The notes: a model not told the origin generated them from the letters alone. Numbered from the stretch's first letter, positions 1-6,307 are shown. The stretch is DNA of 11,573 nt from DAOTZU01 sp034433995 (GCA_034433995.1 DAOTZU010000322.1:1-11573); one strand, 5' to 3'. Program-made: numbers and translations.

Positions 1-448
1 CGAACCCCAAGCCACCCAGGACCCGCTGGATGCGGTGCTCGTAAGTATATCCGCCGGCCAGTTCAAAGCGCTGCTCGGTTTCGGCGTAACGTTGGAGGAG
101 CTCGGCGGAAGCGGGATGGTTGGCCAATTCCTCGGCCAGGGCGAGCAAGGCGCGTTGCTGGGCACGGAGGGGCGCAAAGACGGCCAACATCTCGTCGTAG
201 AGGGTCTGTTGGCTGGGAAATTCGGGCTTTTGGGGCAGATAGCCGATGCATAGCCCACGGGCGCGGTGGATCTCTCCCGCGCTGGGTTCCTCCAGACCCA
301 GCAAGAGACGTAAGAGGGTCGTCTTGCCGGCGCCGTTGGCGCCCACCAGACCGATCTTGTCGCCACGGGCGATCTCTAGATCGATAGCGGTCAGGACATC
401 TTGGGCGCCATAGGATTTGGCCAGGCGCTGGGCCGAAAGGATGGACAT
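1..448 (-). CDS. ABC-F family ATP-binding protein, 3' end beyond the window
   Basis: The first 149 codons are visible, read leftward from an ATG at 446-448; the gene runs off the window at base 1. Seen: an N-terminal ABC domain with Walker A GANGAGKTT (residues 36-44) and a Q-loop YLPQ (70-73). A charged helical stretch (about 84-132) follows, ending in QRVLGGLGF, which in this family comes shortly before the LSGGQ signature. ABC-F proteins are soluble tandem ATPases without membrane domains; members such as EttA, Uup and antibiotic-resistance factors act on ribosomes. The helical stretch after the Q-loop fits this soluble type better than a transporter ATPase. The second ABC domain and the linker that separates subfamilies lie outside the window, so no symbol is given. 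The start matches a typical N-terminus (MSILSAQRLAKSYG) and is about 23 nt from the predicted transcription start. No strong Shine-Dalgarno sequence is visible. Confidence 0.88.
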   Translation of the reverse strand, partial: MSILSAQRLAKSYGAQDVLTAIDLEIARGDKIGLVGANGAGKTTLLRLLLGLEEPSAGEIHRARGLCIGYLPQKPEFPSQQTLYDEMLAVFAPLRAQQRALLALAEELANHPASAELLQRYAETEQRFELAGGYTYEHRIQRVLGGLGF

Positions 449-477
449 AGCACCACAATGGGATCAAGCTGGCCCAG

Positions 478-506
478 ATTATACCATATTCTGCGGGGAG
501 CACCAA
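478..506 (-). promoter_or_regulatory. sigma70-type promoter of the ABC-F gene
   Basis: On the minus strand there is a perfect -10 TATAAT (478-483) preceded by TGG, giving an extended -10. It lies 17 bp from a weak -35 TTGGTG (501-506). Transcription should begin near 471, leaving a leader of about 23 nt before the ATG at 448. The -35 matches only half the consensus, so the extended -10 is probably the main determinant. Confidence 0.7.
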
Positions 507-526
507 GATGGCGGCCCATAAACCAA

Positions 527-549
527 GCCGTCGGAGCGCATCCGACGGC
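527..549. repeat. 23-nt hairpin repeat, copy 1
   Basis: Perfect inverted repeat: arms GCCGTCGGA and TCCGACGGC (9 bp) around a 5-nt loop GCGCA. A second copy with the same arm length and loop size, differing by one arm base, lies at 5882-5904 inside the MITE-like element. This indicates a dispersed repeat family. It lies in the 449-684 gap, upstream of the ABC-F gene and downstream of the S1C protease gene. I see no gene in that gap. Confidence 0.65.
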
Positions 550-577
550 CGGCACAGGCTCATAGAAGGCCCTTTTT

Positions 578-604
578 CCCGATGGCACAATCTGCGCCGT
601 CGGG
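578..604. repeat. imperfect intergenic hairpin
   Basis: Arms CCCGATGGC and GCCGTCGGG (9 bp with one T-G wobble) flank a 9-nt loop. It shares the CGTCGG core with the hairpin at 527-549 and may be a diverged relative. No T-run follows on either strand, so it does not look like a terminator. Confidence 0.45.
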
Positions 605-619
605 TATGCATTCTATGCT

Positions 620-659
620 CCCAGTCCCGACAGGTCTGGAGAGACCTGTCGGGACTGGG
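620..659. repeat. 18-bp perfect palindrome of the GACAGGTCT family
   Basis: An 18-bp perfect stem (620-637 with 642-659) closes on a 4-nt loop GGAG. The inner arm GACAGGTCT/AGACCTGTC is also found at 8012-8026 and 11347-11379. It lies 25 bp past the stop codon of the S1C protease gene, where a strong RNA stem could stabilise the transcript end or slow polymerase. Neither strand shows the U-rich run of a standard intrinsic terminator. It is best described as a dispersed palindrome that may double as a 3' structure. Confidence 0.7.
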
Positions 660-684
660 CTTTATCCTCGCTCCCGCGTTCGGC

Positions 685-2970
685 CTATTGCGCCTTCTGC
701 AGGACGAAATCCACCTGCTGAGGAGATTCCCCTGTGGTGGGGATGGTGATGCCGTCCTCGCCGATGGTGCGGTAGCCCTTGGCGCCGATGATCATGCTGT
801 ACGTCTCTCCGCGCGCCAAGGGTTTCGGCAGCCGGTAGTAGCCGTTGCTATCGGCCTCGGCGACAGCATAGACCTCCTCCGCGGTCCACTGGAACTTTTG
901 CAGGGTGATCCCCGGCTTCAAAACGAGGAACACCGCGCCGGGGATGCCGCGCTTGGTATCCGCATCGCGGATATAGCCATAGATCTCCAGGTTCTGGCCA
1001 CGGGGCGCTACCGTCGGCGTGGGGCTGGCACCGCCCTTGCCGATGACGGCCGTGCCGCTCTGCACCATCTGCCCGCGCACCAAAAGCTCCAGCTTGTAGG
1101 TGCCCTCGGGCAGAGCGCCACTTCGGCTGTTAATCCAGAGATAGTAGCTCCCCTCGGCGCCATCTTCCCAGGTGTTTTTGTTATCCATCACCACCTCGCC
1201 ATCGATGGACCAACGCCGGGCCCATTCCCAGCCATTCTGCATCCCCTGAAAATCAAAGAAAGCATAGAGGGCTGAGGTGCCTTGGGGAAAAGTGGTGCCC
1301 GGATTCACCGGGTTCCCTTGGCGATCCACCCCCGTGGCAAAGGTGATGGGGCCAAAGAAAGTTTGGCCCGTCCTCTGCTGCCCACCGACGACGAAATCGG
1401 CCGTGGCCGCCAATTTATTGGCGATGTAAAGCTCCAACCTAAAGGTACCCGAATCAAAACCGCTCTGGTTGGTCAAGCCCAGGGAGCCGGTTCCGGCGGC
1501 CGCGGAGAAGGCCTGGCCCTCGCCGCTGAGGATCTTCTGGCCCTCGTAATACCAGATATAGGACCACTTGGTCTGCGGCGTCATATTGGCGTATGCGAAG
1601 GTGGCCTTGGCCTCTTTGATCCCGCCGGGCAGCACATACCCCGTGGCGCCACCGCCGGAGAAGGCAAGATCGCGGAACTGGGGCAGCTTTTGCGCCGTCC
1701 CGCCCACCTTCACCGTGGCCGAGCCCAGCTCTTGACCGCCATAGGTGATGACAAAGGTGTAGGTGCCATCGTCCAGCGGCTCACCGCTGAGGCTGATCCA
1801 CCAATTCCCCTGGGGGCCGCCGCTCCAAGCCTTGGCCTGCCAGACGTCTCTGTAGGTCTTGCCGTTATAGATCAGAATGGGCTGCCACGAGGTGCCATCT
1901 TGGAAGCCGGCGTAATCGAAAAAGACAAAGATCTCCTCGGTGCCGGAGGGAAAAGAATCCACCACCGTGACAGGTTGGTCAGCCTCGTTGACGGCCGGGG
2001 CGAACAAGATCCGACTGACGGTGGCCCTGCCCACCACAGGTCCGGTGGGCGTAGGCTGACGGCCGGGCACCGGCGTGGGTTGGCCGATGGACGCCGGCGT
2101 GGGTTGAGGGCCGACGCCCCGGCTGGCTGCCTCGATCAACGGTTTGGCCAGGTTCACGGGCCGCAGCGCGTTGATGAACCCACCCAAAGGAACACAGTTA
2201 TCCCGCTCGTCAATGACGCCATCCCCGTTGGTATCGGCCACGGGGCGGCAATCCACAGGCTTTGACTGGTCCCCGCCGGCGCCTGCCTGGGTGGGCACGC
2301 CCACCAAGCGGCCCTGATCGTCCAAGGCCGTGCCACCGCTGTTCCCCCCGGCGATGGTGGCGTCGGTCTTGATCCAGGCGCGCCCCTCGATCCCCCGCTC
2401 CCTGCTGAAGCCACTCACCTTGCCGCTGGTCAGCGTAATGGTCTCGCCGCCGATATTGGGATAGCCGAAAATAAAGAGGTCATCGCCGATATCCAGCTCG
2501 TCCGAATCGCCCAAGGGGATGGTGGGCAGGTTCAACTTGGTCGGGTCCACCGTCTTGCCATCGAGGGTTTTGACCAGGCGGATCACCGCCAGATCGAGGT
2601 CGGGGCTGTATTGAGCCACCTCGGCGACATAGGAAAATGTCGGCGGCTCGTCCGTGCGATTGGTAAAGCCGACGAGCAAAAAATCGTAGCGGTAATCTTT
2701 GTCGCGAAACATCGCCCCGGGCATGGCCACATGGCAGTTGGTGAGGATCAACCCGGAGGGGGAGACGACCGTCCCCGAACCGCCCCAGAGGGGCACCAAG
2801 CGCCCGCCCGTCCCCTGGCGCAGGGCCACGATCTGCACCACCGCCTTGGTCGCCTGTTGGGTTTGGGTGCGGGTGAGGGCCTGGATGGGCTGCGGGCCCA
2901 AGCTCCCCACCAGCAAAAGGGCCGCCACAAGCAGGCTGCCCCACAACCAATAACGTCTCATCTTGCTCAT
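685..2970 (-). CDS. secreted S1C trypsin-like serine protease with Ca2+-loop insert and three C-terminal repeats
   Basis: 761 residues, exported. Seen in order: signal peptide or anchor (basic MSKMRR, hydrophobic 8-23, possible cleavage near 31); HtrA-like protease domain (about 35-285) with triad H80 (LTNCHV), D126 (DLDLAVIRL) and S211 (GGNSGG); a loop DTNGDGVIDERD (246-257) with EF-hand/dockerin-like ligand spacing between C241 and C259; a Pro/Thr linker (287-311); three related beta-rich repeats (about 317-423, 432-529, 538-645); a second linker (647-658); and a C-terminal domain (659-761) resembling carboxypeptidase-regulatory-like folds (NLEIYGYIRDADTKRGIPGA). There is no PDZ domain, unlike DegP. 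The triad is complete, so the enzyme should be active on the outer face of the membrane. The start is set by AGGAGG 5 nt upstream. It is the last gene of a minus-strand operon, 44 bp after the PsbP-like gene. Substrates are unknown. Confidence 0.87.
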   Translation of the reverse strand: MSKMRRYWLWGSLLVAALLLVGSLGPQPIQALTRTQTQQATKAVVQIVALRQGTGGRLVPLWGGSGTVVSPSGLILTNCHVAMPGAMFRDKDYRYDFLLVGFTNRTDEPPTFSYVAEVAQYSPDLDLAVIRLVKTLDGKTVDPTKLNLPTIPLGDSDELDIGDDLFIFGYPNIGGETITLTSGKVSGFSRERGIEGRAWIKTDATIAGGNSGGTALDDQGRLVGVPTQAGAGGDQSKPVDCRPVADTNGDGVIDERDNCVPLGGFINALRPVNLAKPLIEAASRGVGPQPTPASIGQPTPVPGRQPTPTGPVVGRATVSRILFAPAVNEADQPVTVVDSFPSGTEEIFVFFDYAGFQDGTSWQPILIYNGKTYRDVWQAKAWSGGPQGNWWISLSGEPLDDGTYTFVITYGGQELGSATVKVGGTAQKLPQFRDLAFSGGGATGYVLPGGIKEAKATFAYANMTPQTKWSYIWYYEGQKILSGEGQAFSAAAGTGSLGLTNQSGFDSGTFRLELYIANKLAATADFVVGGQQRTGQTFFGPITFATGVDRQGNPVNPGTTFPQGTSALYAFFDFQGMQNGWEWARRWSIDGEVVMDNKNTWEDGAEGSYYLWINSRSGALPEGTYKLELLVRGQMVQSGTAVIGKGGASPTPTVAPRGQNLEIYGYIRDADTKRGIPGAVFLVLKPGITLQKFQWTAEEVYAVAEADSNGYYRLPKPLARGETYSMIIGAKGYRTIGEDGITIPTTGESPQQVDFVLQKAQ

Positions 2971-3014
2971 TTGGGCCTCCTACCCAAGCCGCTAGCTCGT
3001 CTTGCGACGATTCT

Positions 3015-3608
3015 TTATTGCACCGTGAGGGAACGCACCAAGGCCTGCCACAGGCGCTGGGCCGCGGCGTAATTCTCTTGCGCTGCCATCAACGTGACCA
3101 CATACACCCGGTCCCCGGCGCCAAAGACGAAATCCCGGCCCTGCATCACCACCGGCAAGGTGGTCAGGAAGGGGTTCGGGTTCGCCTCCACATAGGCGAA
3201 GGTGAGCTCCAGCCCTTGGCGCCCGCCGATGGTTGCCTCGCGCCGCTGCAACACGCGGTACGCTTGCCAAACCTGGCCACGCTCAAGCTGGAGCATCTGC
3301 AAGACGGACTCCAGGGGTTTATCCATTTGGGGCGGCAGAGGATGCCGCTCGATGCGGATGGTAGTGCGATAGGGTTGGGCCCAAGGGTCGACAAACTCTA
3401 ACAGGACGGGGGCCTGCCCTTCCGTCTTGACCCAGCCCGCCGGATAGCGCACCCGCAAGCCCTCGGCAGCATACAGGACAGAGCGTCCCTCGGCCACCAC
3501 CTTGACCACCCAGCCAAGGAGCAAAGCGACGACAACGATGCCGATAACCAGCCAATCCACCCAACGGTCGTGGCGTCGGGCCTGCGTTTGAGCGTCGGTC
3601 ATCATCAT
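3015..3608 (-). CDS. single-pass membrane protein with PsbP-like extracytoplasmic domain
   Basis: 197 residues. Seen: a short charged cytoplasmic head (1-15), one membrane segment (about 17-38) and an outer domain. That domain begins LRVRYPAGW (51-59) and ends with a strand-helix pair (YVVTLMAAQENYAAAQRLWQALVRSL, cut here at 169-194 for reference). The YPAGW opening and this closing pattern resemble PsbP/DUF1795-like folds, small alpha/beta domains with varied, often unknown roles. No catalytic motif is visible. The gene begins inside the stop codon of the PrsW-like gene (ATGA overlap), so translation is probably coupled. Three consecutive ATG codons follow AAGGAGG: the first (3606-3608) is only 3 nt away, while the second and third (3605, 3602) are 6 and 9 nt away and better placed. 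The protein may therefore be one or two residues shorter. Function is unknown; an adaptor or sensor for its neighbours is possible. Confidence 0.7.
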   Translation of the reverse strand: MMMTDAQTQARRHDRWVDWLVIGIVVVALLLGWVVKVVAEGRSVLYAAEGLRVRYPAGWVKTEGQAPVLLEFVDPWAQPYRTTIRIERHPLPPQMDKPLESVLQMLQLERGQVWQAYRVLQRREATIGGRQGLELTFAYVEANPNPFLTTLPVVMQGRDFVFGAGDRVYVVTLMAAQENYAAAQRLWQALVRSLTVQ

Positions 3609-4573
3609 TTACCTCCTTCGGCCACTGAAGCGGGCCCAGGCTGCGGCCAACGTCGCTGGATCCGCAGGATGAGATAAAAGAGCGCGCCGAACGTGATCAG
3701 AGCCACGACGGCGCCCAAGATCAGGCCCGGCCAAGGGTTGTAGCCGCCGCCTGCCAGGCTCAGGGCGGTGGTGGTGATCTCGCCGCGGGCATAAGTAAAG
3801 AGGCCATCCAGCACGGAGGCAAGGATGAGCCCTACGGGCATCCACCAGAGAGGCTCGTCCTCGAATTTGCAGCGCCCCAAAAAGTAACCGCTCAGCCCGC
3901 CAAAGCTGGCCAGGGCCAGGGCCGTGACCGTGATGCGGATCATGCCCGAGACCAGGTCCACCCCGCCGCTCTGCACCACATAGGCGATGTTGACCATGGT
4001 GGCATAGCCCAGCGCCGCCGCCACGGTGTAGATGATGCCATCCACCCGCTCATCGAACTCGGCGGCCCGATAGACGGTGTAGCGCACGGCGGCATAGATG
4101 AGGAATTGCTGGGTGATCCCCACCACCAGAATGGCGCCGAGGATGTGCACGAGGGTTGTCCGGGCCAGCCATTCCGGGGCGCGAAAGACGTCTTCGATGA
4201 GGGGGATGCCCACCGCCCGGGCCAAGAGCGCCCCCAGGAGAAAGACGCCCAAGACGAGCTGTTTGGGTTCCGGTTCGCGATAATCCAGCCCATAAAAGAA
4301 CACCAGCCAGAGGATGGCCGGCACCAAGGCCAGGATGATGCCCACCAGCACCAAGCCGGCCCCTTGCAATTGAGGTTTGGCCACCCCCACCACCACTTCC
4401 ACCAAGACCACAAACGCGACCAGGATCAAGACTTGGGCCAGGCTGCTCCACCACAGGCCGCGGCGGTTGCGGACCACCTTGGCGTAGCAGGTGGCACAGT
4501 ACGCACGTTGGCCCAGGGCGATCACCTCGCCCTCGATGGGCTTGTCGCATGCGCAACAGGTCGTTGGACTCAT
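3605..4573 (-). CDS. PrsW-family membrane protein, predicted catalytically inactive, with N-terminal zinc ribbon
   Basis: 322 residues from the ATG at 4571-4573, chosen because AAAGGAG ends 6 nt upstream; a GTG one codon earlier has only 3 nt. Residue numbers here count that GTG as 1. Seen: C7-x2-C10 and C27-x2-C30, a Cys4 zinc-ribbon or LIM-like head (7-30), then about eight hydrophobic segments (44-304). Fold signatures of PrsW intramembrane proteases are present: DYREPEPKQL (98-107) before a GVFLLGA segment, and FDERVDGIIY (174-183). The active-site positions differ. The conserved Glu-Glu aligns with Q156-Q157, the Glu of the Glu-Asn motif aligns with V195 (TMVNIAY), and the membrane His appears to be L222. 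Known PrsW proteins cleave anti-sigma factors or sense antimicrobial peptides and need these residues. I infer a pseudoprotease: receptor, scaffold or regulator. It heads an operon and overlaps the next gene by 4 bp. Confidence 0.75.
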   Translation of the reverse strand: MSPTTCCACDKPIEGEVIALGQRAYCATCYAKVVRNRRGLWWSSLAQVLILVAFVVLVEVVVGVAKPQLQGAGLVLVGIILALVPAILWLVFFYGLDYREPEPKQLVLGVFLLGALLARAVGIPLIEDVFRAPEWLARTTLVHILGAILVVGITQQFLIYAAVRYTVYRAAEFDERVDGIIYTVAAALGYATMVNIAYVVQSGGVDLVSGMIRITVTALALASFGGLSGYFLGRCKFEDEPLWWMPVGLILASVLDGLFTYARGEITTTALSLAGGGYNPWPGLILGAVVALITFGALFYLILRIQRRWPQPGPASVAEGGK

Positions 4574-4646
4574 CACAAGCTCCTTTCTTGTCCCCTTGAG
4601 ATGGCGGGGCAGCCGTGGCTAGCGAACCTTTACGACCGATAGATAA

Positions 4647-4675
4647 ATTGTAAAACGTGCTCAAACAGAAGTCAA
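4647..4675 (-). promoter_or_regulatory. sigma70-type promoter of the PrsW-like/PsbP-like/S1C operon
   Basis: On the minus strand, -35 TTGACT (4670-4675) and -10 TACAAT (4647-4652) are separated by exactly 17 bp; each matches five of six consensus bases. Start of transcription should be near 4640, giving a leader of about 67 nt before the PrsW-like start. No further good promoter was seen between the three genes, whose gaps are -4 and 44 bp, so this one probably drives all three. No operator-like repeat stands out. Confidence 0.75.
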
Positions 4676-4720
4676 TCTTCTATACGAGGTAGCGCACAGC
4701 TGGTTGCGCCGCAAGCTCTT

Positions 4721-4749
4721 TGGACAAGATGGGCTCTTTGGGGTATAGT
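4721..4749 (+). promoter_or_regulatory. promoter of the lipid kinase gene, predicting a leaderless mRNA
   Basis: -35 TGGACA (4721-4726) and -10 TATAGT (4744-4749) are 17 bp apart, each five of six to consensus. Only 7 nt (TGCGGCC) separate the -10 from the ATG at 4757, so transcription should begin at or within one base of the start codon. It is divergent from the promoter at 4647-4675, with the two -35 elements about 45 bp apart. Confidence 0.72.
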
Positions 4750-4756
4750 TGCGGCC

Positions 4757-5827
4757 ATGAACGCGGTGTTGATCTATAATCCCGTCGCCGGCCTGCGCGA
4801 TGTAGAGCAGGAATTGAACGACGCCATCGCCTTCCTCCGTGCCCAGGGCTGGGATGTGACGCTGCGCAAAACCTGGGGCCCCGGCGATGCCACCACCTAT
4901 GCCCGGGAGGCCGTGGCCAACCGGGCGGATATGGTCGTCGCCGTCGGCGGCGATGGCACCATTGGCCAGGTGGCCACCGGCCTGGCCTTTTCCGATTGCG
5001 TCTTGGGCGTGTTGCCCGTGGGCACCGGCAACGTCTATGCCAACATGGTGGGCTTGCCGGTCTGGACGCCCCTCCACCGTTCCACCTTGGTGGATGCCGC
5101 CCGGATCTTGGTGGAAGGTGAGACCCGACTGATTGACGTGGGCCAGGTGGGGCAGCGGTATTTCGTCATGTGGACGGGGATCGGCTTTGACGCCGAAGTG
5201 GCCCGAGGCGTGGAGCCGCACCGTGAGCTGCGCCGCCGCCTGGGCAACATCACCTATTACGTGGCCCTGGTGGCCGTGGGGATGGGGCTGCGAGGCACCC
5301 GCACCACCGTCACCATTGATGGCCAAGTGATGCGCCAACGCATCCTCTGCATTTTGGTCTCCAACGCCCAATTCTATGGGGGCACGGTGCGTTTTGCGCC
5401 CCAGGCCCGCCTGGATGATGGGCTGTTGGATGTGTACATCTTTAAGGGGAGCAACCTGCTGGATGCGCTCCGGCATATCTTCTTGGTCGTCTGGGGGAAA
5501 CAGTTGGAGGACCCTCAATTGGAGGTGTTCCAAGCCAAGGAGATCATCATCCGGCCGAGCAAGCCATTGCCCGTCCAGGTGGATGGGGACCCGACCGGTT
5601 ACACCCCCATCACCATTCAGGTGGTGCCCAAGGCGCTCAAGGTGCGCGTGCCGGCCCATGTCTCCCCCTCCCTCTTTGCCGGCGGGGAGGACGCCCAAGA
5701 CCTTTCCTTGGGCCAACGCCTGGCCGAGCGCTGGCAACAGGAAAAGACCCATTGGCGCGCGGAGGGGGAGCGTCTGCGCCGAGGCTGGGGCCGCTGGTGG
5801 GGCCTGCCTCCCCAGGAGAAATCCTGA
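4757..5827 (+). CDS. diacylglycerol kinase-family lipid kinase (YegS/BmrU type)
   Basis: 356 residues, near or slightly above the usual 290-340 for soluble bacterial lipid kinases of the DAGK catalytic family. Seen: N-terminal strand LIYNPVAG (5-12), nucleotide-binding GGDGT (64-68), LPVGTGN (86-92), GFDAEV (143-148), the hallmark ARLDDGLLDV (217-226), and VQVDGDP (273-279), where relatives usually have DGE. These enzymes phosphorylate diacylglycerol, or other lipids such as phosphatidylglycerol or undecaprenol, with ATP at the cytoplasmic membrane face; the substrate cannot be told from sequence. An Arg/Trp-rich basic tail (about 325-356) extends beyond the catalytic core and could help membrane contact. 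The start matches the family N-terminus exactly, has no Shine-Dalgarno sequence, and sits at the predicted transcription start. It is a single gene, divergent from the PrsW-like operon and followed by a repeat element. Confidence 0.9.
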   Translation: MNAVLIYNPVAGLRDVEQELNDAIAFLRAQGWDVTLRKTWGPGDATTYAREAVANRADMVVAVGGDGTIGQVATGLAFSDCVLGVLPVGTGNVYANMVGLPVWTPLHRSTLVDAARILVEGETRLIDVGQVGQRYFVMWTGIGFDAEVARGVEPHRELRRRLGNITYYVALVAVGMGLRGTRTTVTIDGQVMRQRILCILVSNAQFYGGTVRFAPQARLDDGLLDVYIFKGSNLLDALRHIFLVVWGKQLEDPQLEVFQAKEIIIRPSKPLPVQVDGDPTGYTPITIQVVPKALKVRVPAHVSPSLFAGGEDAQDLSLGQRLAERWQQEKTHWRAEGERLRRGWGRWWGLPPQEKS

Positions 5828-5845
5828 TCCTTTGCGCGCCTGATG

Positions 5846-5985
5846 GAGGGTGTTGAAAAAAGGCGTGTAGAGGCCTTGCCCGCCATCGGATGGAATCCGA
5901 CGGCTCTGCTTGCCAAGCCCGCGGCGCGGGCTTACCATCCCCAGACGTCGGTTTCTAACCGACGGAGGCATTTCTCGACACCCTC
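5846..5985. mobile_element. 140-bp MITE-like element with terminal inverted repeats and three internal hairpins
   Basis: The ends are GAGGGTGTTGAAAAA (5846-5860) and the reverse complement of GAGGGTGTCGAGAAA (5971-5985), matching at 13 of 15 positions. Between them lie three hairpins: 5882-5904 (9-bp arms, one mismatch, same type as 527-549); 5915-5933 (AAGCCCGC / GCGGGCTT, 3-nt loop); and 5946-5964 (CGTCGGTT / AACCGACG, 3-nt loop). No gene of its own is apparent; an open frame through it is only an upstream extension of secG. The layout fits a non-autonomous mobile element or composite REP-like repeat. No clear target-site duplication was found, so mobility is inferred. It fills most of the 5828-6085 gap and ends 13 bp before the secG -35. 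Confidence 0.55.
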
Positions 5986-5998
5986 GCCTGATAATATC

Positions 5999-6027
5999 TT
6001 GCGACCGAGGCCCGATCATGCTATAAT
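5999..6027 (+). promoter_or_regulatory. extended -10 promoter of secG
   Basis: A perfect TATAAT (6022-6027) preceded by TGC (extended -10) lies 17 bp from TTGCGA (5999-6004). Start of transcription is expected near 6034, giving a leader of about 52 nt to the TTG start of secG. It is just outside the right end of the MITE-like element. Confidence 0.72.
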
Positions 6028-6085
6028 GGCGCCGTTAGCGGCGGGGGCGCTGCGCCCGGCCTCAGTTCAACTGGGAGGATTCAAC

Positions 6086-6307
6086 TTGACAGTTTATCTG
6101 AACATCATTCAGGTGATCATTTCCTTGGCTCTCATCGCCCTCACCGTGCTGCAAAGCAAGAGCGCCGGCCTGGGCCGCATGTTCGGCGGCGATAGTGCCA
6201 TCCACCACACCCGGCGTGGCGTGGAAAAGACCATGTTCAATGTGACCATCGTCCTGGCCGTCATCTTTTTCCTCACCTCGCTCCTCAGCGTGTTGCTGCA
6301 ATCCTGA
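6086..6307 (+). CDS. secG: preprotein translocase subunit SecG (TTG start)
   Basis: 73 residues, normal for SecG, the small accessory subunit of the SecYEG export channel. Seen: first membrane segment (about 4-22), a cytoplasmic loop with QSKSAGLGRMFGGDSA (23-38) and TRRGVEKTMFN (42-52), and second membrane segment (about 51-71). The SAGLG...FGGDSA loop and the RRGxE...T.F pattern are diagnostic. The start is TTG at 6086-6088, because GGGAGG (6073-6078) ends 7 nt upstream and the protein then begins exactly as the family does. The same frame stays open upstream to 5843, but that part crosses the MITE-like repeat and the promoter and is not SecG-like. The next gene starts 20 bp downstream and is probably co-transcribed. 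Confidence 0.92.
   Translation: MTVYLNIIQVIISLALIALTVLQSKSAGLGRMFGGDSAIHHTRRGVEKTMFNVTIVLAVIFFLTSLLSVLLQS

Noticed and set aside
620..659. The 18-bp hairpin as an intrinsic terminator of the S1C operon
   Set aside because: On the minus strand the stem is followed by AGCATAGAAT, not a T-run, and on the plus strand only by CTTTATCC. Kept as a repeat with a possible 3'-end role.
527..659. Closely spaced hairpins considered as a CRISPR-like array
   Set aside because: The three hairpins differ in sequence, spacing and loop size, with no constant direct repeat or uniform spacers, and no cas gene is near.
508..1275. A plus-strand frame over the C-terminal part of the S1C protease and the gap before it
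   Set aside because: It crosses the palindrome at 620-659, has no ribosome site and resembles no protein; the opposite strand carries a coherent protease gene.
4661..6019. A 452-codon open frame on the minus strand opposite the lipid kinase gene
   Set aside because: It mirrors a kinase gene with all family motifs, its product is rich in Gly, His and Gln without domain patterns, and it runs through the promoter and the repeat element. It is a shadow of high-GC codon use.
5843..6085. Upstream extension of secG by 81 codons to an ATG at 5843
   Set aside because: The extension translates the MITE-like element, the promoter and the leader, and it does not resemble SecG. The TTG at 6086 has a well-spaced GGGAGG and gives the normal protein length.
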